Source of the DNA: Lacticaseibacillus baoqingensis
Lineage (GTDB): Bacteria > Bacillota > Bacilli > Lactobacillales > Lactobacillaceae
Length of the DNA: 64,000 nt
Direction of reading: 5' to 3'
Assembly: GCF_003946165.1 (NCBI RefSeq)
Contig: NZ_RHOI01000009.1
Coordinates: 46,688 to 110,687 of the forward strand
Under the pieces are notes generated by a model, which did not search any database, was not told where the DNA came from, and worked only from the letters and a program-made list of their open reading frames with translations. This document shows, one piece after another, positions 34,916 through 43,779 of this stretch; position 1 is the stretch's first letter; each line of letters begins with the position of its first letter. The position numbers were made by a program, and so were the translations under genes.

Positions 34916-35371
34916 CTATGCATTCGCATCTGCTAACGCCTCAGGCGCATGTTGATGCCGACCATGGCCATGACCGTGCGGGCCGTGGTCGCCGTGTGCA
35001 TGCGGGCCATGACCGTGCGGGCCGTGGTCGCCATGCGCATGCGGGCCATGCTCAAATTGCCCATGGTGATGGCAATGCCCTTCACCGTGTTGGCAGTGGC
35101 CATGCTTACAGCCGCCATGATGATGACCGCGCCCACCAAGCTGGGCTTGTGCCCGGATCTGTTTGGTTTGTTCTTTGGCGATCACCACGGCTTGATGGCC
35201 ACGAATGATGGCGGCCCCAGCAGCGATCCCGGCAACCAGCAAACTGGTATGCAAAACGGCCAACGGAATGATCAACTCAGGCTGGTCTTGGAGTGTCCGA
35301 TCAAAGGTCGTAATCGGCTCAGTTGCCGTATCGACCAACTTAGAAACGACGGCTTTCGTATCTTTGAACAT
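34916..35371 (-). CDS. Histidine-rich, membrane-associated small protein
   Basis: A 151-residue protein. The N-terminal half has one hydrophobic segment (about residues 33-60, IIPLAVLHTSLLVAGIAAGA), followed by a helical basic region, and then a roughly 60-residue C-terminal domain of His and Gly (about 40 percent His), with three Cys and two 13-residue repeats. Such tails bind Ni, Zn, Cu or Co in Hpn-like and chaperone proteins. The exact function is unknown. A GGAGG site precedes the ATG. It is flanked by a GNAT gene and the PepI gene. Confidence 0.75.
   Translation of the reverse strand: MFKDTKAVVSKLVDTATEPITTFDRTLQDQPELIIPLAVLHTSLLVAGIAAGAAIIRGHQAVVIAKEQTKQIRAQAQLGGRGHHHGGCKHGHCQHGEGHCHHHGQFEHGPHAHGDHGPHGHGPHAHGDHGPHGHGHGRHQHAPEALADANA
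34972..35049 (-). repeat. Two tandem 39-bp units encoding a His-rich 13-mer
   Basis: Two nearly identical 39-bp units, starting at 34972 and 35011, encode HGPHAHGDHGPHG twice within the His-rich gene. Only a few bases differ, which indicates a recent in-frame duplication. Confidence 0.85.
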
Positions 35372-35405
35372 AAGAACCTCCTATCGCGCTGCTGCGCGCT
35401 TGCCC

Positions 35406-36308
35406 CTAATGCCGGGATTGTGCTTGTAACCACGCACCTAAATGCGCAAAATAATCGTCAGGATTATCCAACATCTGGCCGTGACCGGCATTCGGTGTGA
35501 CGTGTAATGTCGCATGGGGGATCGTATTTGCCATGCGCTTAGCCGCGGCTAATGGCATCGTTTCGTGCCCACCAAAAGTCAAATAAGTCGGCATTGTCAA
35601 CTTGTGCATGTCTGCTCGGCGGTCCCAATCTTTTAACGCGCCGACCATCACAAACTCATTATCCCCTTGGAAGTAATTGTACACCGAAGCAGCCATTGTG
35701 GAAATTAAATGGCGTGGTTGCCGATCCGCTTGATGATGCAAATAATGCTCCCCTAATTGTGCCACCAAGGCTTGATAACGCGCCTGGGAAAAATCATGCT
35801 GCGCTTCTACAGTGTGCATATACGCCAATTCCGCCGGCGTGAACATGGCTTGCCGAAGCGCATTGATATTGACGAGATATTCCTCGAGATTATCGATCAT
35901 GCTCGACAAGATCAACCCTTTGAGCGATTGCGGATAGCGCAGCGCATATTCGATTGCTAAGACTCCGCCCCAAGATTGTCCCAATAAGTAAAACTGATCT
36001 AAGCCGAGTTGCTGGCGCACTGCTTCGACTTCGCTGACATAATAATCGATCGTCAAAAAGCGGCGGCGATTTTCGGGGTCATGCCAGTCTGGCTGATCAG
36101 AAAACCAAGACCCAAGCTGATCATAACGGGTCACTTGCACGCCATATGGCTGCAAACGCTCGCCAAAATTTTCGAACACTTCATTGGTCCCTCCAGGACC
36201 GCCATGCAGCGTGAGTAAGGGAATGCCGCTGCCGGTCGTTTGGGTCCAAAGGTGGTAGCCATTTTTCAACGTGATGAAGCGGGTCCCTTGGGTTGCATAT
36301 TTTGCCAT
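35406..36308 (-). CDS. pepI: Proline iminopeptidase-like alpha/beta hydrolase
   Basis: A 300-residue serine peptidase of family S33. HGGPGG (residues 35-40) is the oxyanion region, GQSWGG (Ser112) the nucleophile elbow, FGGHETMP the acid region, and NAGHGQM the catalytic His. The length and the RYDQLGSWFSDQ segment match lactobacillus PepI/PepR-type proline iminopeptidases, which remove N-terminal proline from peptides in the cytoplasm. Substrate preference (PepI or PepL/R type) is not certain. Confidence 0.88.
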   Translation of the reverse strand: MAKYATQGTRFITLKNGYHLWTQTTGSGIPLLTLHGGPGGTNEVFENFGERLQPYGVQVTRYDQLGSWFSDQPDWHDPENRRRFLTIDYYVSEVEAVRQQLGLDQFYLLGQSWGGVLAIEYALRYPQSLKGLILSSMIDNLEEYLVNINALRQAMFTPAELAYMHTVEAQHDFSQARYQALVAQLGEHYLHHQADRQPRHLISTMAASVYNYFQGDNEFVMVGALKDWDRRADMHKLTMPTYLTFGGHETMPLAAAKRMANTIPHATLHVTPNAGHGQMLDNPDDYFAHLGAWLQAQSRH

Positions 36309-36457
36309 CGACTCACCTTCCTTTGATTAAGTCTATTATGCAAGTCTGCCGGTTGGCAAACAAGTTTTGCGAAATTTGTCTTAACTCCGCCTTTTGATGT
36401 ACTACTTTTAAGCCGCAATTAGTTAGAATGGAAGTAAGACTTAAAGAAGGTGAGCAG

Positions 36458-38791
36458 ATGTCCGAATCTATCGACCCGCAAACCGGCTTGACTGCCGCCC
36501 AAGTGGCGCACCAAGCCGCCACCGGCGCCAAAAATACGCCCTTAAAGCCATTGACCGCCAGCGTCAAGACGATCATCGCTCAAAATACGCTGACCCTGTT
36601 CAACTTCGTTAACTTAGCGTTAGGAGTTTTGATCTTTACCACTGGCAGCTATAAAAACTTATTGTTTCTTGGCGTCGCGATCGTTAATACTGCCATCGGG
36701 ACTTTTCAAGAGATCCGTGCCAAACACAAACTCGACGCGATGAGTATTTTAGCCGAATCGCCAGTTACCGTGCGCCGCGATGGCCAAGAACAAGCCATTA
36801 GCCAAGCGGAATTGGTCGTCGGTGATCTCCTATTACTGCACCGCGGCGATCAAGTGCCTGTAGATGGCATGATCGCCGCCACTAGCGGCATCGAAGCCGA
36901 TGAAAGCCCCTTGACTGGCGAATCGGATCCTATCACTAAGACCGTTGGCGCGCAGCTGCTTTCTGGGAGCTTTATCGTTGCCGGTAATGCCTTGATGCAA
37001 GTCACGGCAGTCGGTGACGCCACTTTTGCTGCCAAATTAGCCCTAGAAGCCAAACAAGGCCAAGATACCCAAAGCCAACTGCTTACCACGATCAATCGCA
37101 TCATCAAGATTTTGACGTATGTGCTGATCCCCTTAGGCATCGCCTTATTCACGGTGTCGATGGTGCGGCGAGGCGCCTATGATCGTGCGGTTTTATCCAC
37201 CAGTGCCGCCGTGATCGGCATGATCCCAGAAGGGCTGGTCCTGTTGACCAACGTGGCTTTGGCCGTGTCAGCTCGCAATTTGGCCAGCAAACGGGTGTTA
37301 GTGCGGGCTTTGCCCGCGATCGAAGCCTTAGCCCGGGTGGATACGATCTGCTTAGATAAAACTGGCACGATCACTTCTGGCAGGCTGCAACTGGACCATG
37401 TCCAAGCCTATGACCACTATGATGACGCCGCTGTGACCCAAGCCGCAGCAGCAGTCGTTTATGCATTAAATGATGACAATGAAACCGCCATGGCCATCAA
37501 ACACGCTGCCAGCGATCCGCACAAAAAACCGGTGGCAACGGTCCCGTTTTCCAGTGCGCGCAAGTGGTCTGGCGCAACATTTTCTGACCGCAGCTTACTG
37601 ATCGGCGCGCCAGAGTTTGTCTTTGGCCCCAGCTTGCCCCAAACCGCTCAGGCCCAAGTCCAAGCCGCGGCAGAATCTGGACTGCGCGTCTTGGTCGTTG
37701 CCAAAGCGCAAGCATTGACACCTGAATTACCAGGCTTAGTTTTGATCGGGCTGTTATTCATTGCCGATGAATTGCGCCCCACGGCTGCCGACACCATGCG
37801 CTTTTTCACCACTCAAGGGGTCGATTTGAAAGTCATTTCCGGCGATAACCCAGTGACGGTGACCAACGTGGCCAAGCAAGCGCAGCTGCCTCATGCTGAC
37901 GCCAATATCGATATGACCACCGTGGCTGATGATGCCGATTATCAACAACTGGTGACCACCCACACGGTTTTTGGCCGGGTCACACCGGCACAAAAAAAGC
38001 GGCTCATCGCCGCTTTACAAACTGCCGGACATACCGTCGCAATGACCGGTGACGGCGTCAATGACGTCTTAGCCTTGCGTCAATCAGACTGTGCCATTGC
38101 CATGGCAAGTGGTGCAGAAGCCGCCAAAAGCATCGCTGATTTCGTGTTACTGGATTCAAATTTCGCCGCCATGAATGGGGTTTTAAATGAAGGCCGGCGG
38201 GTGATCAATAACATCGAACGCGTGGCATCCATGTATTTAGTCAAAACCATTTTTTCAGTGATCTTAACTGCGATCTTCCTCTTTTTACCGTTAGATTATC
38301 CCATCACCCCGATCAATTTGACCCCAGTTTCGGCGATCGCCGTCGCGATCCCGTCGTTTTTGCTGACGTTAGAGCCAAATTTCGATCGTGTGATCGGGCA
38401 GTTCATGCAAAAGGTCATGACCATCGCCGCTCCTGGGGCGATTGCGATCGTCTTGTACACCCTCATCTTGACTTGGGGCGAATATACCTTCCATTGGTCG
38501 TTTAACGCGACTTCAACCATGGTGGTCTTGATGATCGCGATCATCGAGTTGCATGTCTTGTTCATCGTGGCCAGACCATTCAATCGCTACAAGGCCGCGA
38601 TGCTGATCACCTTAGTCATCGCCTTGTTTGGCACCTTCTTTGTGGCTGGCAAGGTATTTTCATTGGCCAACTTATGGCGCTTGGACCGCTTCATCGTGTA
38701 TGGACCCTTAATTGCTTCCAGCTTGCCGGTGTACGTGTTCTTGCAGGAATTCTTAGGGAAGCGCGTGCTTTCCAAGATCAATTGGCGTTAG
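36458..38791 (+). CDS. Cation-translocating P-type ATPase (CtpE/Exp7-like)
   Basis: A 777-residue P-type ATPase. ADESPLTGESDP is the actuator motif, IPEGLVLLTNVALA the M4 ion-site region, CLDKTGTIT the phosphorylation site, and MTGDGVNDVLALR the hinge motif. About ten membrane helices are predicted. There is no heavy-metal domain or CPx motif, so it is not a copper or cadmium pump. The size and motifs are nearest to the CtpE/Exp7 type, linked to Ca or Mg homeostasis. Start MSESID follows GAAGGTGAGCAG. Its 3' end overlaps the convergent UspA gene by 14 bases. Confidence 0.85.
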   Translation: MSESIDPQTGLTAAQVAHQAATGAKNTPLKPLTASVKTIIAQNTLTLFNFVNLALGVLIFTTGSYKNLLFLGVAIVNTAIGTFQEIRAKHKLDAMSILAESPVTVRRDGQEQAISQAELVVGDLLLLHRGDQVPVDGMIAATSGIEADESPLTGESDPITKTVGAQLLSGSFIVAGNALMQVTAVGDATFAAKLALEAKQGQDTQSQLLTTINRIIKILTYVLIPLGIALFTVSMVRRGAYDRAVLSTSAAVIGMIPEGLVLLTNVALAVSARNLASKRVLVRALPAIEALARVDTICLDKTGTITSGRLQLDHVQAYDHYDDAAVTQAAAAVVYALNDDNETAMAIKHAASDPHKKPVATVPFSSARKWSGATFSDRSLLIGAPEFVFGPSLPQTAQAQVQAAAESGLRVLVVAKAQALTPELPGLVLIGLLFIADELRPTAADTMRFFTTQGVDLKVISGDNPVTVTNVAKQAQLPHADANIDMTTVADDADYQQLVTTHTVFGRVTPAQKKRLIAALQTAGHTVAMTGDGVNDVLALRQSDCAIAMASGAEAAKSIADFVLLDSNFAAMNGVLNEGRRVINNIERVASMYLVKTIFSVILTAIFLFLPLDYPITPINLTPVSAIAVAIPSFLLTLEPNFDRVIGQFMQKVMTIAAPGAIAIVLYTLILTWGEYTFHWSFNATSTMVVLMIAIIELHVLFIVARPFNRYKAAMLITLVIALFGTFFVAGKVFSLANLWRLDRFIVYGPLIASSLPVYVFLQEFLGKRVLSKINWR

Positions 38792-39230
38792 GGTTGGCGA
38801 CGATCAACACGTCACAAGGCGCATTTTCGACGACGAAGCTCGCCACTGAGCCGATAAACATCCGCGTCACCATTTTCTTGCTGGAACGACCGATCACGAT
38901 CAAACCAGTTTGGTAATCTTTGGTCGCGTCAAACGCGATCACCGCCCGTGGTGATCCAAACCGAATATGGGGCTTGATATCTAAGCCGGTTGCGGCCAAT
39001 GGCGCAGTGATCTCTTGCAGATGTTTTTCCACACGCTGTTCACTTTCATGCAGCAGCTTGCCGTCAACACTGCCTGTTTGCCCAAAAGCCGAAGTGTATT
39101 GCCGCGTATCGATCACTTGCAGCAGATCGATCCCCCATGCTTGTTCCTTGGCGATCCCTACTGCGCGCGCTAATGCGCGATCGGCAGCTTCAGAGCCATC
39201 TAAGGCGACCAAAATTCTCTTTGTTGTCAT
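38778..39230 (-). CDS. Universal stress protein (UspA family)
   Basis: A 150-residue Usp domain. RILVALDGSEAAD at the N-terminus and IVIGRSSKKMVTRMFIGSVASF at the C-terminus form the nucleotide-binding site; the G-x2-G motif is altered to GRSS, but the G-x-S after nine residues is kept. It is a distant paralogue of the protein at 16349-16795. The last 14 bases overlap the end of the convergent P-type ATPase gene. It may respond to stress; role unknown. Confidence 0.9.
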   Translation of the reverse strand: MTTKRILVALDGSEAADRALARAVGIAKEQAWGIDLLQVIDTRQYTSAFGQTGSVDGKLLHESEQRVEKHLQEITAPLAATGLDIKPHIRFGSPRAVIAFDATKDYQTGLIVIGRSSKKMVTRMFIGSVASFVVENAPCDVLIVANPNAN

Positions 39231-39325
39231 CGTCTTTTCCCCCCTTCACTTTAGTTGTAACACAATCTCTGCCCTAAAAGCGACTCGAACTCACCAGGCA
39301 TCGCATTGCGTTGGGGAAAATCTGA

Positions 39326-40339
39326 TCATAATCGCAACAGCGTGAGCAGTCCCAAGGCCGCGACGGTTTGCAACCCGCCGACTAAGACGCCATAGCTTAA
39401 AAATTTGGTCCCTTGCTGCATGAACTTGGCAAAATTCAGCCGCAACCCAATGGCGGCTAACGCCGTGGTTTCAAACCAGCCGGAAACCGCATGCGCACCG
39501 CTGCCTAATAACGCGGGTAAGGCAAAACTGGAGTTCAGCAAACACAAGCCCAAAAAGCCGAGCACATACCAGGGAATCGGCAAGCGCCGCTTTGCGGCTT
39601 GGGACGCGCGCGGGCGGCCATGGCTGACTTTGCGTTCAAATACACTGACCACTACGACTAACATGATGATCCGGGTGATCTTAAATAACATCGCGTACCG
39701 CACCGTCTCCGGGCTCAATAAGCTTGCCCCAGCGACGACTTGGCCCACTGACTGCAAGGTCCCGCCAAGCATAGCACTTTTGGCGATCAAATCATCGCCA
39801 AACACCGCCGTGGCAAGAAATGGCAAGGTCAGCATCATCACCGTCCCTAACAGGTTGACTAAAGTGATGATCTGGCCTTTTTCTTCGTCATCCGCGTCAA
39901 TGGCCGGGGCGATGGCACCAATGGCACTTGACCCGCAAACGGCATTGCCGCCTGCAAACATCAGACTCATTTTTTCGCCAAACCCCAGCTTGCGGCCGAT
40001 ATAATAGGCGCCACAGATCACGATGGTCATCATTAGCCAAACATAAAGCACCCCGCGCCAGCCCATTTGGCCAATGGTTTGAAACGTCACCGTCAAGCCC
40101 AGTAACACGACTGAGTATTCGAGCAAGCGGCTTTCCGCAAACTTGGTGCCGACATTTAATCCCGCTTGCTTGCACCATGTATTGCCTAAAACGATCCCGA
40201 TCAAGATCGCTAATGTTGCCCCGCCAAGTTGCGGCAGCAACAAGCCTAACCCTTTTGCCGCGATCGCCACGATGATCGCCAGGCTCAAACCAGGCAAGGT
40301 CGCTCGGATCTGACTTGCCCTCGTCTTTGTTGTTTCCAT
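39326..40339 (-). CDS. yeiH: YeiH-family putative sulfate exporter (UPF0324)
   Basis: A 337-residue membrane protein with about ten helices. Typical YeiH stretches are seen: ILIGIVLGNTW, FAESRLLEYSVVLLGLTVTF, FAGGNAVCGSSAIGAIAP (the signature) and LGGTLQSVGQVVAGASLL. The family is proposed to export sulfate or related anions, and its gene is often divergent from a LysR regulator. Here the LysR gene lies at 42016, with a TnpB element in between. Length and motifs are normal, so the gene looks intact. Confidence 0.9.
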   Translation of the reverse strand: METTKTRASQIRATLPGLSLAIIVAIAAKGLGLLLPQLGGATLAILIGIVLGNTWCKQAGLNVGTKFAESRLLEYSVVLLGLTVTFQTIGQMGWRGVLYVWLMMTIVICGAYYIGRKLGFGEKMSLMFAGGNAVCGSSAIGAIAPAIDADDEEKGQIITLVNLLGTVMMLTLPFLATAVFGDDLIAKSAMLGGTLQSVGQVVAGASLLSPETVRYAMLFKITRIIMLVVVVSVFERKVSHGRPRASQAAKRRLPIPWYVLGFLGLCLLNSSFALPALLGSGAHAVSGWFETTALAAIGLRLNFAKFMQQGTKFLSYGVLVGGLQTVAALGLLTLLRL

Positions 40340-40419
40340 AATGCCTGCTATATAAAATGTGGAAGAATGTCTAGTGACACTAGTAAAGGATTACATATTT
40401 CCTTTCTTAGTTGTACATT

Positions 40420-41775
40420 CAGTATTTTATTCGGTCCCGTCAACACCAGTATGCTTACGTCGGTAGTAACCTTGCAACATTGACTGGCTCTTGAACCTTT
40501 AGGACATAGCCTGCCCTTGAGCATATTGAATCAAATTCTGTACGGCATTCTCGTCACGCTCAAGTTGAGCGCCACAGCCGTAACAATGAAACTCGTGATG
40601 TTTCGTGCTGTGAAGGACATTACCAGCTAAGGTCAGTTTATCGTCACCGGTTTTCACTAACCCACAACGACTGCATCGCTGTGTGCTAGGGTAGAACCGA
40701 TCAACTATAATCAGCTGGCGGCCATACCATTGCACCTTGTCCTTCATCAGCACTTTGAAACGTCCAAACAACGAACGGTGCAAGTTCTTCGCCAATCGCT
40801 TGTTCATCTTCATATGCTTGACGTCCAAGTTTTCGATCGCAAGCATTCCGTTGGTTTTCACCAACATCGTCGTAAACTTTTGCAAGAGGTCGTCTTGAAT
40901 CCGTGTCACTTTCTGATAGGTCCGCTGCAACTTGGTTTTCGTTGCGCGGTAATTGTTAGAGCGAAAGTGCTTGGGATTCGCCTGACGTTTGCGAGCGAGC
41001 CGCCGCTGGTACAAGGACACGCGGTTATATAAACTGACCAGTTGCTCGGTCAATCCGCGAATTGCAGACATTGCCTCACCATCGTTATAAACGAATTTGC
41101 CAATGTTGGCATCAACGCCACATACTTGTTGGCTTTCCGGTAACGACTCAGGTTTGGCCACATCGATGCATAAGCAAGCGTAATAGCCATCAGCTTCTTT
41201 GACGATAGCAGCGAGTTTAATAGTCCCTAGCCAGCGTGGTTTCTCAGCCAAGCGGATGTCGTACCATCGATCACGATAGCCATGCGGTTTATCCAACCGC
41301 AACTTATCATTAACGACCATTGCTCTGTCGGTCTTGAAGCTGCAGCGACTACGCTTTTTCGACTTGAACCGCGGCTTGCGATGTTCTGGCATCTCAGGGT
41401 TAAAGAAATTCGCCCAGGCATGCGCCAGGTCATGTACCGCCAATTGCAAGATCCGTGCTGAACGACGGTATTGCCAGTCTGCTTTGTTGTTAACTAACTC
41501 ATTGCGGACTTGACGTTCGTTAGGCCGCGCCGTCTTATCTGCCAGCACTAGTGACGCGTCATACATGTCATTCCACGTGGCAAGCGCCTGATTGTAACAA
41601 TAGCGGCGATAATCGCATGCTTGCTCCAATACGCGGCGCATCGTCGCGTTCGGGTAGCACCGGATCTTGTGCGTTCTCAACATGTTTTCACCTCCAACTT
41701 GCTTTTGGATATCATAGCAAATTAAGATAAGGAGACCCTGTCGAGACATGATGAAAACCGTCATCATCTGTCCAT
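40420..41775 (-). mobile_element. Solitary tnpB (IS200/IS605-group) element, ends approximate
   Basis: The element consists of an intact tnpB without tnpA. A GACA-TGATGA / TCATCA-TCTGTC hairpin at 41745-41772 lies upstream of tnpB and could be the left-end subterminal hairpin. About 100 bases downstream of tnpB (40400-40498) contain short inverted repeats such as CCGAC/GT(T)GACGG, where the right end and omega/reRNA would be. Exact termini were not determined. The insertion separates yeiH from its divergent LysR gene. Confidence 0.6.
40499..41683 (-). CDS. tnpB: TnpB, RNA-guided nuclease of IS200/IS605 group
   Basis: A 394-residue TnpB of full length. The RuvC-like triad is intact: D191 in VCGVDANIGKF, E284 in MLAIENLD, D377 in ERDENAVQN. 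A C337-x2-C340 ... C367-x2-C370 zinc ribbon sits before the last Asp, and the N-terminal helix-turn-helix/OrfB_Zn layout is normal. In this family, TnpB cuts DNA guided by an RNA from the element's right end. Start at the ATG after GGAGGTGAAAAC; upstream in-frame starts have no ribosome site. No tnpA is present, so movement would need a transposase in trans. Confidence 0.92.
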   Translation of the reverse strand: MLRTHKIRCYPNATMRRVLEQACDYRRYCYNQALATWNDMYDASLVLADKTARPNERQVRNELVNNKADWQYRRSARILQLAVHDLAHAWANFFNPEMPEHRKPRFKSKKRSRCSFKTDRAMVVNDKLRLDKPHGYRDRWYDIRLAEKPRWLGTIKLAAIVKEADGYYACLCIDVAKPESLPESQQVCGVDANIGKFVYNDGEAMSAIRGLTEQLVSLYNRVSLYQRRLARKRQANPKHFRSNNYRATKTKLQRTYQKVTRIQDDLLQKFTTMLVKTNGMLAIENLDVKHMKMNKRLAKNLHRSLFGRFKVLMKDKVQWYGRQLIIVDRFYPSTQRCSRCGLVKTGDDKLTLAGNVLHSTKHHEFHCYGCGAQLERDENAVQNLIQYAQGQAMS

Positions 41776-41965
41776 GCATCAGTCAGCGATTTTTCACGAG
41801 TTTATCATTGCGCAGCACTTGGTCATTCTGCCTTCCACTTGATTACCGCAGAACGACTAATTACTACAAATTAACACATTACTCTACATCATCGATTACA
41901 GTTAATAACCTCCTCAGATACTGATATAAGCCAAATTATACCTAGGTCTAACCATCAGCGGTATT

Positions 41966-41987
41966 GATTGCTATAATAATAGCTATC
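41966..41987 (+). promoter_or_regulatory. Likely LysR operator overlapping the -10 of the LysR gene
   Basis: GATTGCTAT-AATA-ATAGCTATC is an imperfect palindrome with one mismatch. It contains TATAAT (41972-41977), a good -10 box for the LysR gene, placing it where an autoregulator would bind. Confidence 0.5.
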
Positions 41988-42015
41988 AGATAATTTAATA
42001 ATACGGGAGGCGCCC

Positions 42016-42822
42016 ATGAAAAATCTGCAGACATTCAAAGCGGTCTATGAAACGCGCAGTTTTTCCAAAGCAGCAGGCCTGCTTTTCATCGCTCAGCCAA
42101 CGGTTTCTGCCCAGATCAAGCAACTGGAAATTGAATTTCACACGCAATTATTCATTCGCAATGGGCGCGGTGCGCTTGGGTTGACCCCCGCGGCGACGCA
42201 GCTCTATCAAGAAGCGACGACGATCATCGCCAGCTGGGAACAGCTGCACCTCAAGTTGAGTGCTGGTCCGCAACAACAACGCGTCCGGATCGTGGCGTCG
42301 CATACGTTCGCCACCTATTTGCTGCCCACTTTATTGCCAGCGCTTTATCAAGCTTTCCCCACGATCGCTTTTAGCGTGCAAATGGCAAATTCCTCGGCGG
42401 TGCAAACGGCCATCACCAACCATGATGCCGAATTAGGTTTTATCGAAAAACCCCTGGCCGGCCGCGATCTGATCCGCAGCACCTTGGTGTCAGATCAACT
42501 GGTGCATGTCGGCACGCAAGGCCCTTGGCTGGTGCGCGAACCAGATTCTGGGGTGGCTTATTACACCCGACGCTACTTGACTGAGCAAAATGATCAAACT
42601 CCGCAAGTCCAAATTGCTTCAAATGCCGTCATCGTTGCCTTGTTGCAAGCCGGCTTTGGCCAATCCATCATTTCTCAACGCGCCGCCAGGGGGCTTTTGG
42701 CCCGCTCGCTAGGGCCGCGTTATTTACGTCATTTCTATCTGCTGACCCGCCATGATGATGACGCCGATAGTGCTTGTGTCCAAGCGGTGCTAGCTTGGGC
42801 GCAAACCAGGGTTTCTGAGTAA
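42016..42822 (+). CDS. LysR-family transcriptional regulator
   Basis: A 268-residue regulator. The N-terminal helix-turn-helix is residues about 1-60 (SFSKAAGLLFIAQPTVSAQIKQLE, LFIRNGRG), followed by a type-2 periplasmic-binding-protein-like effector domain. It lies divergent from yeiH, the classical position of a YeiE/CysB-type activator of that gene, except that a tnpB element now sits between them. GGGAGGCGCCC precedes the ATG. It is slightly shorter than the usual 290-300 residues, mainly in the C-terminal domain. Confidence 0.88.
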   Translation: MKNLQTFKAVYETRSFSKAAGLLFIAQPTVSAQIKQLEIEFHTQLFIRNGRGALGLTPAATQLYQEATTIIASWEQLHLKLSAGPQQQRVRIVASHTFATYLLPTLLPALYQAFPTIAFSVQMANSSAVQTAITNHDAELGFIEKPLAGRDLIRSTLVSDQLVHVGTQGPWLVREPDSGVAYYTRRYLTEQNDQTPQVQIASNAVIVALLQAGFGQSIISQRAARGLLARSLGPRYLRHFYLLTRHDDDADSACVQAVLAWAQTRVSE

Positions 42823-43670
42823 AACCAATTAACTCTGACGACAGTCATCCGCCCAAGATTTGATCACGCTCGTGGGCTGAAGACCCCCCTATATACAAAG
42901 AGGCAATTTAGACCGAAAAAGTAGAGCCCTCTCAGCGAATTCTAATACAAAAAAATAAATTTTTTTACATGAAAGCCTTACACCGATGCCCAGCTCCGCA
43001 CGATTAGCCTAATTTATTGTGCGTATCTGTCTAGCAAAAATCGGGCAAAATTGCCTTATTTGTATATAGACAGGCAATTGATCACTGCCTGTTGGCGACT
43101 GCGTGAGTCGCTGGTTTTTGCCCCACAAAAGCCAGCGCGGGGCACGTACACTCGCCACCGTGTGGGCCCGCACGGTTCACCTGATAATTGTGCCGATAAT
43201 CTGCAAGCTTATTTTATCGCCTCAGTTGATCAGGTCGTTGTCTGCCGCTTCGCCTGTTAATCTCGATGCCATGCCTGGCGCGGCTTTGGCCGGTCAGGCG
43301 CATCGCCACAGGCACTCCCGCTGAGGTCGCGCGCCAAAATCGTGGCGGCCCACCTGCATCACCGCCGCGTCTAGTTTGTGGCGGCAGCCACATCACTAGC
43401 CAAATCCCTGCTAGCGTCAACGCACAAGCAAAATTAACGCTGTGCGTATGCCGCAGCCAAGGTCTTGCGCTACTGGTCTGCCTGCTTTTGCAACTAGGCC
43501 CGGCATCTGGCCGTCGTCCCTGTGCCTGTGGGTGTCACCCTTGGCGATTTGGCGCCAAGGTCTACACAGTTCAAAATTCAAAGGCTCGCAACGCAAAGGC
43601 GTTGGGAGTCTTTAGTGTGCCCAAAAAACCGCCTGGATATTGATTTGGCAGTTGCGGTTTGCGCCACACA
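42823..43670. other. Long stretch without a supportable gene
   Basis: About 850 bp between the LysR gene and the Mga-like gene. It is AT-rich near 42900-43080 and clearly GC-rich at 43080-43560. Short ORFs on both strands (for example 43266-43643 plus and 43214-43420 minus) lack ribosome sites and resemble no family I know. A perfect CCTTGGCG-ATTTGG-CGCCAAGG hairpin lies at 43539-43560. An 11-base CGTTGGGAGTC occurs both near 43605 and in the end of the Mga-like gene. It could be a decayed gene or a structured RNA region. Confidence 0.5.
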
Positions 43671-43715
43671 AAAACGCCTTGGAACCGCGATTCGATTGAA
43701 TCGCGGCCCAAGGCG
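43670..43715 (-). terminator. Terminator after the Mga-like gene
   Basis: Stem CGCCTTGG and CCGCGATTC with complements, 4-base loop and a 2-base/1-base bulge, then TTTTTG on the minus strand. It lies 65 bases past the stop. Confidence 0.85.
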
Positions 43716-43779
43716 TCAGCCTAAAACCGCTGAAGGTCTCAGTCGGTTACAAGCGCGTTTTTATGTCTCAGTCTTGCCG

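Noticed and set aside
40499..41779. Longer TnpB reading from 41779
   Set aside because: The extra N-terminal residues have no ribosome site and are not part of the TnpB family start.
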